Shown: piece by piece, positions 1-11,700 of the stretch
How positions within the stretch are numbered: position 1 is the stretch's first letter
Layout of the letters: every line of letters begins with the position of its first letter
Assembly: GCA_002633005.1 (NCBI GenBank)
Contig: NMRA01000167.1
Span: 96,402-117,493, forward strand
Origin: Phoronis australis
Taxonomy: Eukaryota; Phoronida; Phoronidae
Reading direction: 5' to 3'
DNA: 21,092 nt
Program-made: the position numbers and the translations under genes
Notes under the pieces: model-generated
Databases searched by the model: none
What the model was told of the DNA's origin: nothing
What the model saw: the letters and a program-made list of their open reading frames with translations, nothing else

Positions 1-230
1 CCTTAAATAATCCTAGCATAGTATAGGTTAGCACGTTCACGGTCTATTGCAATCGCCTATCAAAAGAATTCAGACAAAATGACGCGAAATTCTTTGTCAT
101 GCCAGCTACACAGCAGTTGGATTCATCATTGGAGTTGGCACCCCTCAAAAAAGCATTGTGGGTATTCTTTAATTAGAACTGAGCCACCCTCATTGTTATT
201 AACGGTCTTTTTATTGTTGACAGAATTAAC

Positions 231-278
231 CGTCATGATGAGGGAAGCCATCGTCATGACGACGGAAGCCATCGTCAG
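231..278 (+). repeat. 21-bp tandem repeat, 2.3 copies
   Basis: Units at 231-251 and 252-272 differ at two positions (cgtcatgaNgaNggaagccat), followed by six bases of a third unit. It lies in a short unassigned open frame that is probably not a gene. Confidence 0.8.
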
Positions 279-1149
279 ATCCCTTTTGTATTGTATGTAT
301 ACGAGTAGGCTATTATATAAAGAATACTTCAACCGATTTACAAATTAATTCGGCTTTTAATTGGTTAATTTGAAATGCTCCAAAAGCTTGATGTTCGCCG
401 CAGTGACAAACTGAACCATGACCACATATTCATGATACAGCCAGTAACGTAGTAATTACTTACAGCAAAGTGCTGTTAAGCAGATAATACACTGTCTATT
501 TACGCTGAGGGACGTCACGTGGCATTGTCCTGTCTCCATTTTCCCCGTCGTGATAAACGAACAGTGAATGGAGATGAAAGCATGTTACAGCCGTAATGTC
601 ATACCAATTAATTTCCCCGGCTGAACGCATGAATTGTGGAAAACAAAAAAGACTAATGCTAATAGAAATTCTCTACCTAACAACAGGCCAATGCCAATTA
701 CACAGATAAGAAAAAACCAAGGATCATGTGGGAAAGTAGCATTAGTTGATCTTGAATTAATAATATCTTCACAGTATTCATCTGGAGAAAATTGTAACTA
801 CAGCAATTACTGTAGATGGAGCACAGCACTCCACCTGTTGGTCAACATATGTGTAGCAGTTGATATTATGACGGATCATATTGACAAGTCACAGTATATT
901 CAGCTGAATATCTGCAGCATTTAATTCACTAACATTACATAATTTCTGAAAGTAGAAGGCCTGTAGAATTTGACATTTTGACTTTTTACCAATCTGCCAT
1001 TTACTGGGTCGCATGAGAGTCTTTTAAAACAATACAGGAAAAAAGATAGATACGTTGATAGCAAAACAACGGAACCAACAGCGCGACCAAATTCTTTTTG
1101 ATATAAATCTCCAAGATGAAATCTGAGCAACGCTATTAAAATTATCCAA

Positions 1150-1430
1150 ATTCATTTTCATTTTATGCGACTTTTGAATTATTTTCATAAAGGCTGTAAA
1201 AGTCATCTTTTTGATAGCCCTCATGCAAAACTGGAACAGTTCAAAAACAATCGCCAACAGCACTTTAGAGAGGAGTGTATAAAGCATGATAGTATCTTTA
1301 AGATTCATATGAATCCGATCGGCCACTTCTCAGACATGATATTCCGAAGTTAGCAAAATTCGGAATTTTTCTAGGGTCGTACATAACCTTAAGCCCTGTT
1401 CTGCAACAGCTGCATAGTACAACATTTGGA
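1150..1430 (+). repeat. Dispersed repeat family R1, copy 1
   Basis: It aligns by eye with 7690-7983 in the same orientation. Shared landmarks in order: atgcRacttttgaa/tc followed by ttttcataaa, tttttga-agc-cctcaNgcaaa, ttcatatgaatcNgatc, a segment with atgatNttcc, and gaNNtttttctNggtcNtNcatagcct. It looks old (roughly two thirds identical). A 62-codon plus-strand frame over it is not kept open in the second copy. Confidence 0.7.
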
Positions 1431-2204
1431 CCCTGCCTGCCACTCAGTCTCTGTATGATGTACACGGAAATGAGTATTAGATCAGGGAGTGTTAGAGAAT
1501 GTGACATGGAATGCCAGAGATGTGCCCGTTCTGGGCAATCCCAGGCTGTTGAGAAAGCAACTTAAGTGCCAGGGCTACATACCTGCGTCATCACCAACAA
1601 TTACACTTAGCAAAAGACAGGAAATAGAATGGCCACTAAGCAGTAAAACGTATTAGGCAAGGCATATCATTATGGCAGTCCAATTCAGTGGCAAATGAGT
1701 GTAAGTGAAAATAATTATAACGGTATGTAAAATGATCCAATATAACACAATTCCATAACATGCTTTTCGTCATTTTAAACCTCTTTCTCACTGTTTCACA
1801 ACTGATAACGGCATTTTAGTACTTTACATTGTTTAATTACACTTGTATTAATACTACACTTACTTATACTAAGATCTACACTCACTGCTGTTTATTTCTA
1901 ATAATTTTATGTAAATAGTGAAATGCGCGTGTTGCCGACTACACACGAGTCAGACTTCCTCCGTACCACAACTATCTCAGAGCATTAACACATAAAATTT
2001 AAAATAGCACTGTAACCATAACTCCATGATTTTCGAGCTTTCAAAGGTTTTTAATAGGCACTTCAACCGTATTTCTATGAATTCAGACATCAACACGACT
2101 ATAGGGACCCACAACAAGCGTATACCTATGTGACCTCTCAATAAGCTACAAACTCCATTCATACTTCTGTGATCTCCGAGTTAGAGAATTTATTAACACA
2201 ATCG

Positions 2205-2635
2205 TCAAGATCCTTGAATGTTAGCACTTTACAGACTTAAATCCTATTTCAAGATGAATGCAAATTAACAAGTTACAGACTTAAGTTAAAGCGCATCTTC
2301 AAGATTACTATAATGTTACAAGTTGCATATGTTAACCCTACCACCAAGATCAATGAATATTAAAAAGTTGTAAACTTAGCACTACCTCCAACATCATTGA
2401 ATGTTAAAAAGTTGCATATTTTAACCCTAGCTCCAAGATCAATGACTGTCAACAAGTTGAAAACTTAATCTTACAACCAAGATTATTGAATCCTAACAAG
2501 TTATTGAATTTAACCCCAACTCAGACATATTACTTAATGTTAACAAATTGAAAGCTTAACCCTACAACCAGGATCGCTTAATGTTAACAAGTTATTGACT
2601 TTAACCCCAGCTCCGGGAACACTAAATGTTAATTC
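2205..2635 (-). repeat. Degenerate ~45-bp minisatellite next to the exon 9 donor
   Basis: About nine imperfect units of 44-50 bp follow each other. The recurring elements on the plus strand are aatgttaacaagtt, then ttaaccct or a variant, then a segment like ccaagatcaatg. The best-preserved stretch is about 2315-2632. The array stops about 20 nt short of the splice donor at 2652. No coding potential. Confidence 0.85.
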
Positions 2636-2652
2636 AAGACTCAAAAACCTAC

Positions 2653-2796
2653 CTCTGTTATTTCCGCCTGTGCTGCTGGTACTTTGTCACTTTTACCAGA
2701 GAGCTCCAGCTTGGCCTTAGCTTCTCGTTTTTTCGTTAAAGTCTGTTCAGCCTCCTTCCAGTTTTTATAAGACTTCACTCGTTCATGGAAAACGGC
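2653..2796 (-). CDS. SNX2: SNX2 visible exon 9: BAR domain, later helix
   Basis: 144 nt, 48 codons, phase 0 at both ends (residues 378-425). Acceptor ttccgtttag, donor gtaggt. It starts [20 protein letters not shown], then [11 protein letters not shown], and ends AAQAEITE. This aligns with the SNX2 stretch beginning xVFDQRMK and ending just before the conserved WE of the last BAR helices. The donor is followed within about 20 nt by a degenerate minisatellite. The remaining helix (in relatives W-E-x-x-V through to a short tail after WEAFLPEAKAI) is not found in the window. Confidence 0.95.
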
Positions 2797-5700
2797 CTAA
2801 ACGGAAAATGTTTCGTAACGAGATCACAATACGATAAACTTATTTCCTGCAGCAACAATTTTTTACTGTCAGACACTGGAAAATTAATCAAATCAGGAAT
2901 GAAGAAACATATTTATGTGTCTGTAGTTTCTATTTTGTTAGCTTGTTGAAAATAATTAGCTTCAATTACATTTTTAAATGTAATTGAAGCTAATTGAAAC
3001 TCATGTGGCCTTAAAAGGCCACATGAGTTTCAATGGCCCTAAATGTTTTATTTTTAACAAATGAATGTTTCAATGAGAATATTCGCATCCATGCCGAGCA
3101 CTGCTCTCCACGTGCGTCCTCAGCACCTTCCTCACACCCCAGTCCCTTTCTCTCTCACACTTATTACTAAAAATTGAACCCAAGGAGACAAGAAACAGTG
3201 CGATGTTCCAGTCGGCCAGCCTACACAAGACTTGGGATCTGGCCCCACAAATGTGAGCGTCAGCATTCCACACGACTGTGCTAAACTATTTTCACAACGC
3301 AGCAAATCATTATTACACTGATCTTCTATTTTTGCTATAGTAAATACTTACAACGCGTTATTATGTCAAAAGACAATTATTTTTGCACTCAAATGGTTTT
3401 TAAATGGAAATCTTATCATTAATTCATTCTTCAACGTATTACCTACTAGGTTTCCTGGACAGTTCTATTCATGTTCTGCCCTGTTGCAGGCAAAAAAGAA
3501 TCGCCAAACTAACAGACAAATGCTAACTTACAGAAGTCTGACCTACTTCACAAAAAGTGTTGTTCAACAAATTTCCCAAACTGTCACAACCATCAGCCCA
3601 GTTCGGACTGTTGTCATTTGCCATTTGTTTCCAAGATGAACGAGTGCCACAAAACAAGTTTATTGAGAAAAAAGCGCCTCACACAAGACCCAAGCAAAAT
3701 CATGCGTTTGAAGCGTCCTCATTTTGTGAGTAATCTCGAAACCTTACTCAATCATGTACACTAACAAAATCAAAATGGCAGCCACTGAAATGGTTGGTCG
3801 GTGAGACTGGAAGGTGAAGTTTCGTGCTACACAAGTTTCGCAAGTGTCTTGCATTTATAGAAAACACAACCCAGGGATCTATTTCATAAAACGTGGCATA
3901 AAACTTAAGACAGGAATCTGGTCTTACGCTTCAACTTCATAAGTGTTGAAAAAGGTTTAGCCGAGTAATTATAGGTCAGTGCACCAAACCTTGAAATAAT
4001 TTTTAGACATCTTGGTAACAGGTATAAATATATATTCTCAGAAATTGCAGTTAACTCCAATGAGATTTATAATATTTTTCAGCAATTGCAATGTAGGAGC
4101 GGAAGACCAAATTTCTGTCTTAAATCTAGAGTTGTAATATTTTCACGAAACTGACTCCAGGTTAAGCATGATGGGAATGAATTGATGTTACGACCACGCT
4201 TACCTTAACAGCATGTATGACGCCGATGTAATCCTTCAGCAGTTCACAGAAGACAAAGAAGTCCGTGTCAGCCTGCTCCTGGTGTATCTGTTCGACCTTC
4301 TCCTCAATCTCGGCCAATTGGGAGAGACAGCGCGAGAGGGCTGTGTGCTCTTCCGCATTGCCCAACATGGCCGCGCTCTTGGCGAATGCTGCTGTGGCCC
4401 CAGCCAAGTCTGTAATGGCGTACAACACGTGAAGTTGAGAGCACGTGACACGAACACGACATGAGTCATTTACTATCATGAATCATAAAATCTAACGAGT
4501 AAGGACACAGTAAGGTGGACAATAGAAATTTTATTCTTTCATTACATCTGATAGATGGTACTTTAATCATTTTAAATTCTCTACCATATGAGTCATCAGA
4601 TGTTATAAGAGAAATTGTGGGCACTAACAACAATGTTGCCGTGGCAAAACAGGTCACCACTATGACTACGCATGACAAAGTGAGTTTTTCTAGATTCAAG
4701 ACACTTCTGTCAAAAATATTTAATAGACAAAGTGCAAATTCCCAGTTACCAAATCGGGCACCTTCTTGAACTATGTTGTGTCTTGGATGTGACATGATTA
4801 TAGATAGATCTCACATGATCATACATTTTTTTACATTTTTTGGTCAATGTTAATGCATCACACGTATAAGAGTACATGCGAAGCATTCTCCTCAGAACAT
4901 ATGGTAATTGACCTATTGCAAGCTCTGCCCCAAACAATAAGTTTTACATACTGTTTGTTGGGTAACGAAGGTGTGTCAAGAATGCTGCATTCTGATTGGT
5001 CAGTTAAGCCGTCACTCAAAGTCCTGGTGATAGGTCAATTCATCACCTACTTGGCAGACACAATATGGCAGCCAAGTGAAATTTTATTGCGTAAAACCTC
5101 GTAACAAAATCAAAATTTAATTTTACCATATATTTTTGGCCTGCATAGCTTCACTCTTTGCAGGAAGGTAGCCCACTTTTGAAACATAGAAAAACGTTAA
5201 TTTCGAGAATCAATTTTTGTCTAAAATAAGTGAAGTATTACGCTAAAGGTTCAGAAAAACACAAGGTGGAACAGTGAAATTTCATTTTAACAAAAATTTA
5301 AAAAAAAATGAATAGAAAATTTTAGTTCATTATTTGCACTGGTCAGCAACAAAAACACCATGAAATTTGAGCATTGTTATCAACACTGTGAGCTTTTGAA
5401 AAATGGATAAAATGACATTTTGTCAATTGTTAAAAGTTCAAAACTGTACTGCATACGGTACATATTTGTGTAACAGTCTTAGAATTCAGAAATCAATGAG
5501 AAAACCTCTTCTGAGTGATCACTGTAAAGTTCATGGTAACGTAGGCAAAAAATCTTGTAGAGAAATATTTAGAATTTTCTGTCTGGAAAGTTTTTACAAT
5601 GACAAACATTAATGTTGCACATATGGACCTGAGTAGAGTGTAATTAGTTAATCAGTGGGATGTCGTCCATATACGACTAAGTAACGAACAGGGAGGTGAT

Positions 5701-8700
5701 GACGAACACTTTAAAAAACATATTTACAAAATTTATTAAACAAACAAATGTTTCGGTCATATCTCAGACAATTATCAGTGCAGTCAGACAGGATCAAAGG
5801 AGACATGACTGAGAGAGAAAAGTTTAGAGTGATCGCAAATCACTGTTAGAATACTGCTGGAATCATAGTCAGAGCTGTAGTTTGATTGACGTGATATAAT
5901 TATTGAGTGACAAGAATTCTTTCGATTCAAGGAAGCGCATGAACTGTTTGACAGGTAAACAGTGGGAGATCCTATAACAAAGGATAATGTGCATTAAAGC
6001 GTTCGTCATCAACTTCCTGTTGACCATTTAGAATTAACGCCACTTATGCAAAGAAACTCGCACCAAGGCAATATGTCATGAAGTTTTTGAGATCTTGCAT
6101 TTTTCGCGAGTGTCTTACGATTTCAAAACTGTTACCTTTTCTATGTCCAACTAAGGACTCCACACTCGTGTGAAGCTTCTTCACTTGCTGATCAAGGTTC
6201 TCGATTTGTTGCTGTTTTTCTTCAAACCACTAAAACACAAATTTGTGGGCATTAAGAAAAACTGTCTCATTCATTGAAGAGTTCAGAGACCTGCGCAGTG
6301 CTAACAAGGTCAAGCTGGAATCGCAACCTTCAAACTGGAATAACTCGACTAGTGGCAACAAATCCTCCGACAGAAGCGAGTAATGAATCCCATCCAGTGT
6401 GTTCTTTAACATGTTGTAACTAGGAATGCTCACTCAGTGACTTAACATAAAGGGTTCCACCACAAAACAAGAACCATAACACTGGGTTCCAAAGATGGCG
6501 CTGCTGCATGGGGCTTTAAGTTACTCGTTTTCAAGCTGCAAAAAGATATGGATAGGTTACGATGACTTCGTCATGTAACATGTTTAAGTAAAGGGTAACT
6601 TCAGGAAAGGCTTTTCCAAAAATCTTGATTTTACCTAAAAATTACAGTGAATTTTTTTCTTACAGTCAACACTGTCATGTGATTGGCAATAACCGTTAAC
6701 ATCATAGTTGGGCTGTACGCTACGCTGGCTTGAAAACAAATAACAACAAGTTTGCCGTCAGAAAATGGAAGCAAAAAATAAGATTAACATCAAACACAAT
6801 TCAAAATAATATCACCAATCATTTCTATCTCAAATCCTTGTCACACTTCTACATACATGGTAACCCCAGTTAACCCTGGGGAATCATGAAATAACACTAA
6901 CAAGCCGTTAGTAACAGGAACACTACTCCAAGGAGATATTATCATTAACTGCAGGGATCGATTTGGCGACCTGTGACCTCAGATTTCATTTGGTGACCTG
7001 TAAAAATTCCTAATCGCCAAAAAGTAACCACGCCACACCTAACCATGCACTCAAAATACTAGCGGAAGTAAATAGGCGGAAGTCAAGACGACCCAAACGT
7101 ATTCATCTGCCTCAGGAAAAGAGCCTGTGTGAAGGATACTGGGCTGAGAGGAAGATACAGGCAGGGGAAAATTGCAGGTGAAACTCTCCTAATTTTCTCC
7201 TCGGGCAAAAAATAAATGCCATCCGGACATTTCCGAGTTCACCGGCTTTTCACGTCAGGCATTTCATTTTTGGCTCATGTCAGAGAGGTTTGGCGACGGG
7301 AATTTTGCTAGGTTGCCTTTGGTGGGTTGACATTATGCTAAGCATTGTACCCTGAACATAATATCATTGCATGCATTTGGGTTAAAAAGATATTATCAGC
7401 TTCAAAACGACAAAAAGTTTCATAAGCAAATTAAGCACAGAAAAAGATTAACAAGAAAACATCATACAAAATAATATCACCAACTGCTTATTATCTCCAA
7501 TTTTTATCAAGTTTCTAAACACACAGTAACCAAACTAAAGCTCTGGCAAATTATGAAAACACAAACAAGTAGTCAGTTACAGAAACACACCTCCGCTGAG
7601 ACATTATCATCAAGTGCAAAATGTATGCATTAGGGTTAAAGAGACTTTATCATTGAAAAAAGTGATTTCCCGAGACTTCCCAAGACATAATGATTCTCGA
7701 TTCATGCAACTTTTGATCTTTTCATAAAAAACGTAAAAATTGGCTATTTTTGACAGCGCCTCACGCAAAAGTAAAAAATTTCAAGAACATTTCCTAAATG
7801 CTGTTTGTGGAACAGTGCAAACAGCATAGCATGTGAGAGTTTCATATGAATCAGATCAGTCATTTGTGAGAAATGATGTTCCAAAATAAGCCAAATTTGG
7901 ACATTTTTCTGAGGTCCTGCATAGCCTCAAACTCAATATTCTTTTGTCTCTCTATGCACCACAAACGAACATTGACACCAACTTCGTGAAATACATTTGG
8001 CCAAGTCCTTTCGTTTGAACAGTCTAATCTGGTCTTGTGTCTTTCTCAGTGACCTCTTACTAGTCACATACAGCACTAATTTGGCTCAGTCACCATCGCC
8101 AGTTTCAAATCAAAACTAATCGAGTTTGTTGTGACAGACATAGCCACAGAAGTAATCAATGAAGTCCGGTCAATTCCTAATGTACTGGTATAAAATTACC
8201 GCGGAAGCTAACTTCCAGATGGTTACCTACAGCGCTGCAAAGAGGCATTGATGACCACCGTAGCCTGTGGTCAGAACAACGGATCTAGTATAACACAGAC
8301 CAGGGAACCAAGCAATCCCGGGGACCGTTTAACCAAAGGTCGTACGCCCGATTGTACAGCGCACACAAAATGTATTCAGAGCAGCCTTCCTTTATGACCC
8401 AGAATGAAGGGAAGTTATTGAGGTCACTGGGTCATTCTGTAATATTAGAATTATCTCACTATAACAGTTATTACCAGTCAAATTTGCCATTGACAAATTA
8501 GCTGTCATTATGAGCATACAGTAGTTTGTCTGATTACTTCGTGTTGTACTATTAGCAGTTCTAGGCACGAGAATGCACACATGACGATGTCAGAATGAAA
8601 CTTAGCGGCTCATTTTAACAGGACGATGATGCGCATTCCTACGCGACGCACAATTTGCAAACCACTGAATACGACTGTCGCTGCTACTACTGGGGACATG

Positions 8701-11700
8701 ACTTTTGACAAATTGGGCCACTGGTGCACAAAAGGCAGGATGGCAATGGAAAGTATGACACATGAACTAAAAGTGCATATTGGTTAAACTTTGGCTTGGT
8801 TTGCTCAAAGGTACGAGCATTATTTTCACTGCTTTCATAGCTGAATGTAATTCAGGTTTCAACTATTAATGAATTCCACCACAAGTTGCCTCATTTCGTG
8901 AACTTTTGATTGCCATCAACATCAGTCTTTAAACGTCAATGATTTTCCAAGTAACAGGGCCGAAGGAAACACCATGCGCAGAAGGCAACATATGAGCAAC
9001 GGAGCATCCTCTACAGCCAGAATAAACAACATTAACATTTCAGCCCAAGCTTGACACCAAGGCTTTAACACAGACCAACTGCAATTCAATCTGTAATGTT
9101 TCACCTGCAGTCAACATGATTACTATATTGTAACTTAATATTCAAAAGTATGAACATGCTGGTTAACGACAGAAACAAGTTCATGAGTACCGTACTTGTT
9201 ACTAAACAAAACAGTACAGCAGTCATGAAGCGCATCACTAGACTAGAAAGTTGATGAAGATAACAAAAAAATTTGTGTGTAATATATCATTGATTCTTAT
9301 ATAACTGTTCAACTGCTAAGCCTGCTTAGTCAGGGTGTGAAACAAATGGCCCTCACATCAGGGTGGAACTTGCATAAAAACCAAGTGTACAACAAGGAAG
9401 TATGATAATCCCATGGAGAGATCATAAACTAACTATTGTAGCGCCTCATGCATGGCATAGTGTCAAACAGGCAGTGTGCTTTAAATATAATACTAAAACT
9501 AAGTTACGTTCTTTGACAAGCGGTCTAATCATCAACGCAACCAAAATGTTACATCACCACTGACAGAAATGAAATCATGAAAACTAGAAAATAAAGGGTA
9601 TACAACACTTCAAAAAATGGCGTAATATGTCAAAACACAATTCCCACAAAATACACCAGGATGAACGTCAGGCGAGGGCAGATGACTATCTGTCAACTGA
9701 AAAACAAACATGTCTACATGGGCTTTCTGAAGAGAAGAGCGGAGTTCCGTAGACACAAGACATTAGCTTGAGCGTGCGGCGAAAAATCACGGAAACAGAA
9801 AATTCAATCCTACAACTCAATATAATAACCTCGCCGGCTAATCAGTGGCCGCCATTTTGCTTACTCGTGGACCCCGCGCTTCTGATTTGTATGATTTTGC
9901 GATGTCTTGTATGTCTTGTGATATTTTGCTTTTCTCACAAGAAACTAGGTCTATGGAATGCTCTACAGATAACCAGTAGTTTTGATGACTGGCTTAGGGA
10001 AAGATGTCCATAGTGTCTAAACATAAACGTCATATACCCCCCATTGGGTGAACCAGCTAAAAATAACCCTGGCTATTAATTAATTGTATCTAGTCTCACA
10101 AATGTCTGTGAAGAAAACAAAATTGATCTTTGGGTCCACAGAAATCCATTGTTCACAAGACAACAAGGGTTCAACTTTCGCCAGAAATATCTAATTCAGA
10201 ACAAAACTGAAGGAAAAATTGTTGCATGCCAGGACAAAACAACAGGTAATGTTACCTGGAAGTCACTGGTCCACTGATCGCATTCAAACGGATGAATAGG
10301 TATGCAGAAATAAGTGTGCAGATACAACAAACCGTATGGAATCTACAATAGGCCACCAAACACTATGTAGGTACAAGATATCACATGGAATATGGAGAAC
10401 TGATTTAAACTAGCAGAATTCTTTGCAAACCAAACAGAATTAGTGCATCATTCAATATCTATAGCACTCTGAACAAGTTTACGATAAGTGGAATTTAGAT
10501 GAGATTTGACAAATTGTACTCGAACAATGCATAAGGGATGCAGACCAGCAGTGTGGGCATGACAGAAAACATGAGAACCACAGTGCTTGCTTGAGGCTGC
10601 GATTTTGCGACAATTAACTTAATCTAAAAAAGACACAGAGCGTTTTCATGGGCGTGTCAACTTGGTTTCAACTTTTGAGAATCAACCAATTCATTTCCCG
10701 GCGATCTAACCATAATTTCCGATGTGTTGTCAGATTCTCTTCACTTTTTCAATGTACACCGTGTGTCCCTCTGTTTTCACAGAAACTGAGAAATTGAATA
10801 GGACCCTAAAATTTTGGAAGGTAAATCTATTAGACCCTAGTGTTCAAACGCTTAGGGCGAACACTGGATCCGCCTAGTGTGAGGACCATTTGATCACCAA
10901 TTGAATATTCAAAGTCTGGCCATGTACTGGATGTCTGAAAATGACACTGCCAACCCCAGCGTTCATCCAGATGTTGTGGTGCCGCCATTATACAAAGTGT
11001 AATGACCTTGACCTTGCTACCATAAGCAGCAAAATCCTTTCATTGAGATAAGGAGAATAGTGATTATTGAAAAAGTTTGTGACTAGTTTAACATTAATAC
11101 GATATCATTCAGAAGAGAGACAGATAATGAATAATAACAACACAAATCTGCAGCAGTGCTTTCAGATATTGTTTTCGACAACACCATCCAGCAGACGCAG
11201 TGATAACTACCAAAGGGACAAAAACCCCGGGCTTGGATAAAAACAACTTTTGATTTAGGCCAGCCACCATTAAAAGATCAGTCTCACCTTGTTCCTTACT
11301 GAGATAAAAAATGATTTCAAGTATTGAGAGGAACTGACAGACCATTATTATTTCAGACCAGGTTCATTAAATAGCTTGTTACGGTGGGTTAGTTTTAGTC
11401 TAGGTGCTACTGGCAGCTAAGACAATTCCAGGAGATTTCAATTCAAAGGATAAGAATGGTGTGATTACGCTTTAGAAGAGTGTACAAGCCAGAGAGAAGA
11501 GTTGATACGTTACAGCAGAGCATGTTTACAGTATGTGGCTTAGAATAGCAAATGGTACAGCGTACAGAAAACGTACACGAGAGAGTCTGTTTGACAAGTC
11601 TTTTGTGATTCAGTGAAGAGTGTGGTGGGGTCTAAAACGGAAGGTTAAGGGTTCAGTCCCTGGCTGCATCCGTTTTATGGTTGTATCCTTGAGTATAATT

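Larger units (their letters stand above)
1..2652. other. Probable intron after visible exon 9, no exon recognised
   Basis: I looked on the minus strand for the final SNX1/2 exon(s) and found nothing resembling them, so this is probably intron with the last exon(s) beyond the left edge. It holds a 21-bp tandem repeat (231-278), one copy of a ~285-bp dispersed repeat (1150-1430) and a minisatellite (about 2205-2635). The open frames present are under 101 codons, resemble no family I know, and have composition like the surrounding AT-rich sequence. Confidence 0.6.
2797..4203 (-). other. Intron between exons 8 and 9
   Basis: 1407 nt, GT-AG. It contains two adjacent perfect-arm hairpins (2954-3033), a more GC-rich segment at about 3075-3290 with an unassigned open frame, and an inverted copy of the TTCAGTGGC-ended repeat family (about 3600-3789). 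Confidence 0.85.

Noticed and set aside
3070-3273. 67-codon minus-strand frame with a less AT-rich composition than its surroundings
   Set aside because: No domain recognised and no splice or promoter context; more likely part of a decayed repeat. Could not be tested without a database.
4213-4464. 83-codon plus-strand frame opposite the BAR exon
   Set aside because: Antisense shadow of exon 8, which has clear SNX2 similarity on the minus strand.
6862-6882. ccccag/ctgggg six-base inverted repeat
   Set aside because: Short arms of this kind are expected by chance.
7560-7622. Minus-strand tgatga followed about 40 nt later by ctga, a possible C/D-box snoRNA
   Set aside because: Too short between the boxes, no terminal stem, and the boxes are not kept in the related copy at 6900-6957.
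9768-10013. 81-codon plus-strand frame with hydrophobic stretch
   Set aside because: Overlaps an R2 repeat copy and its frame is not kept in the other copies.
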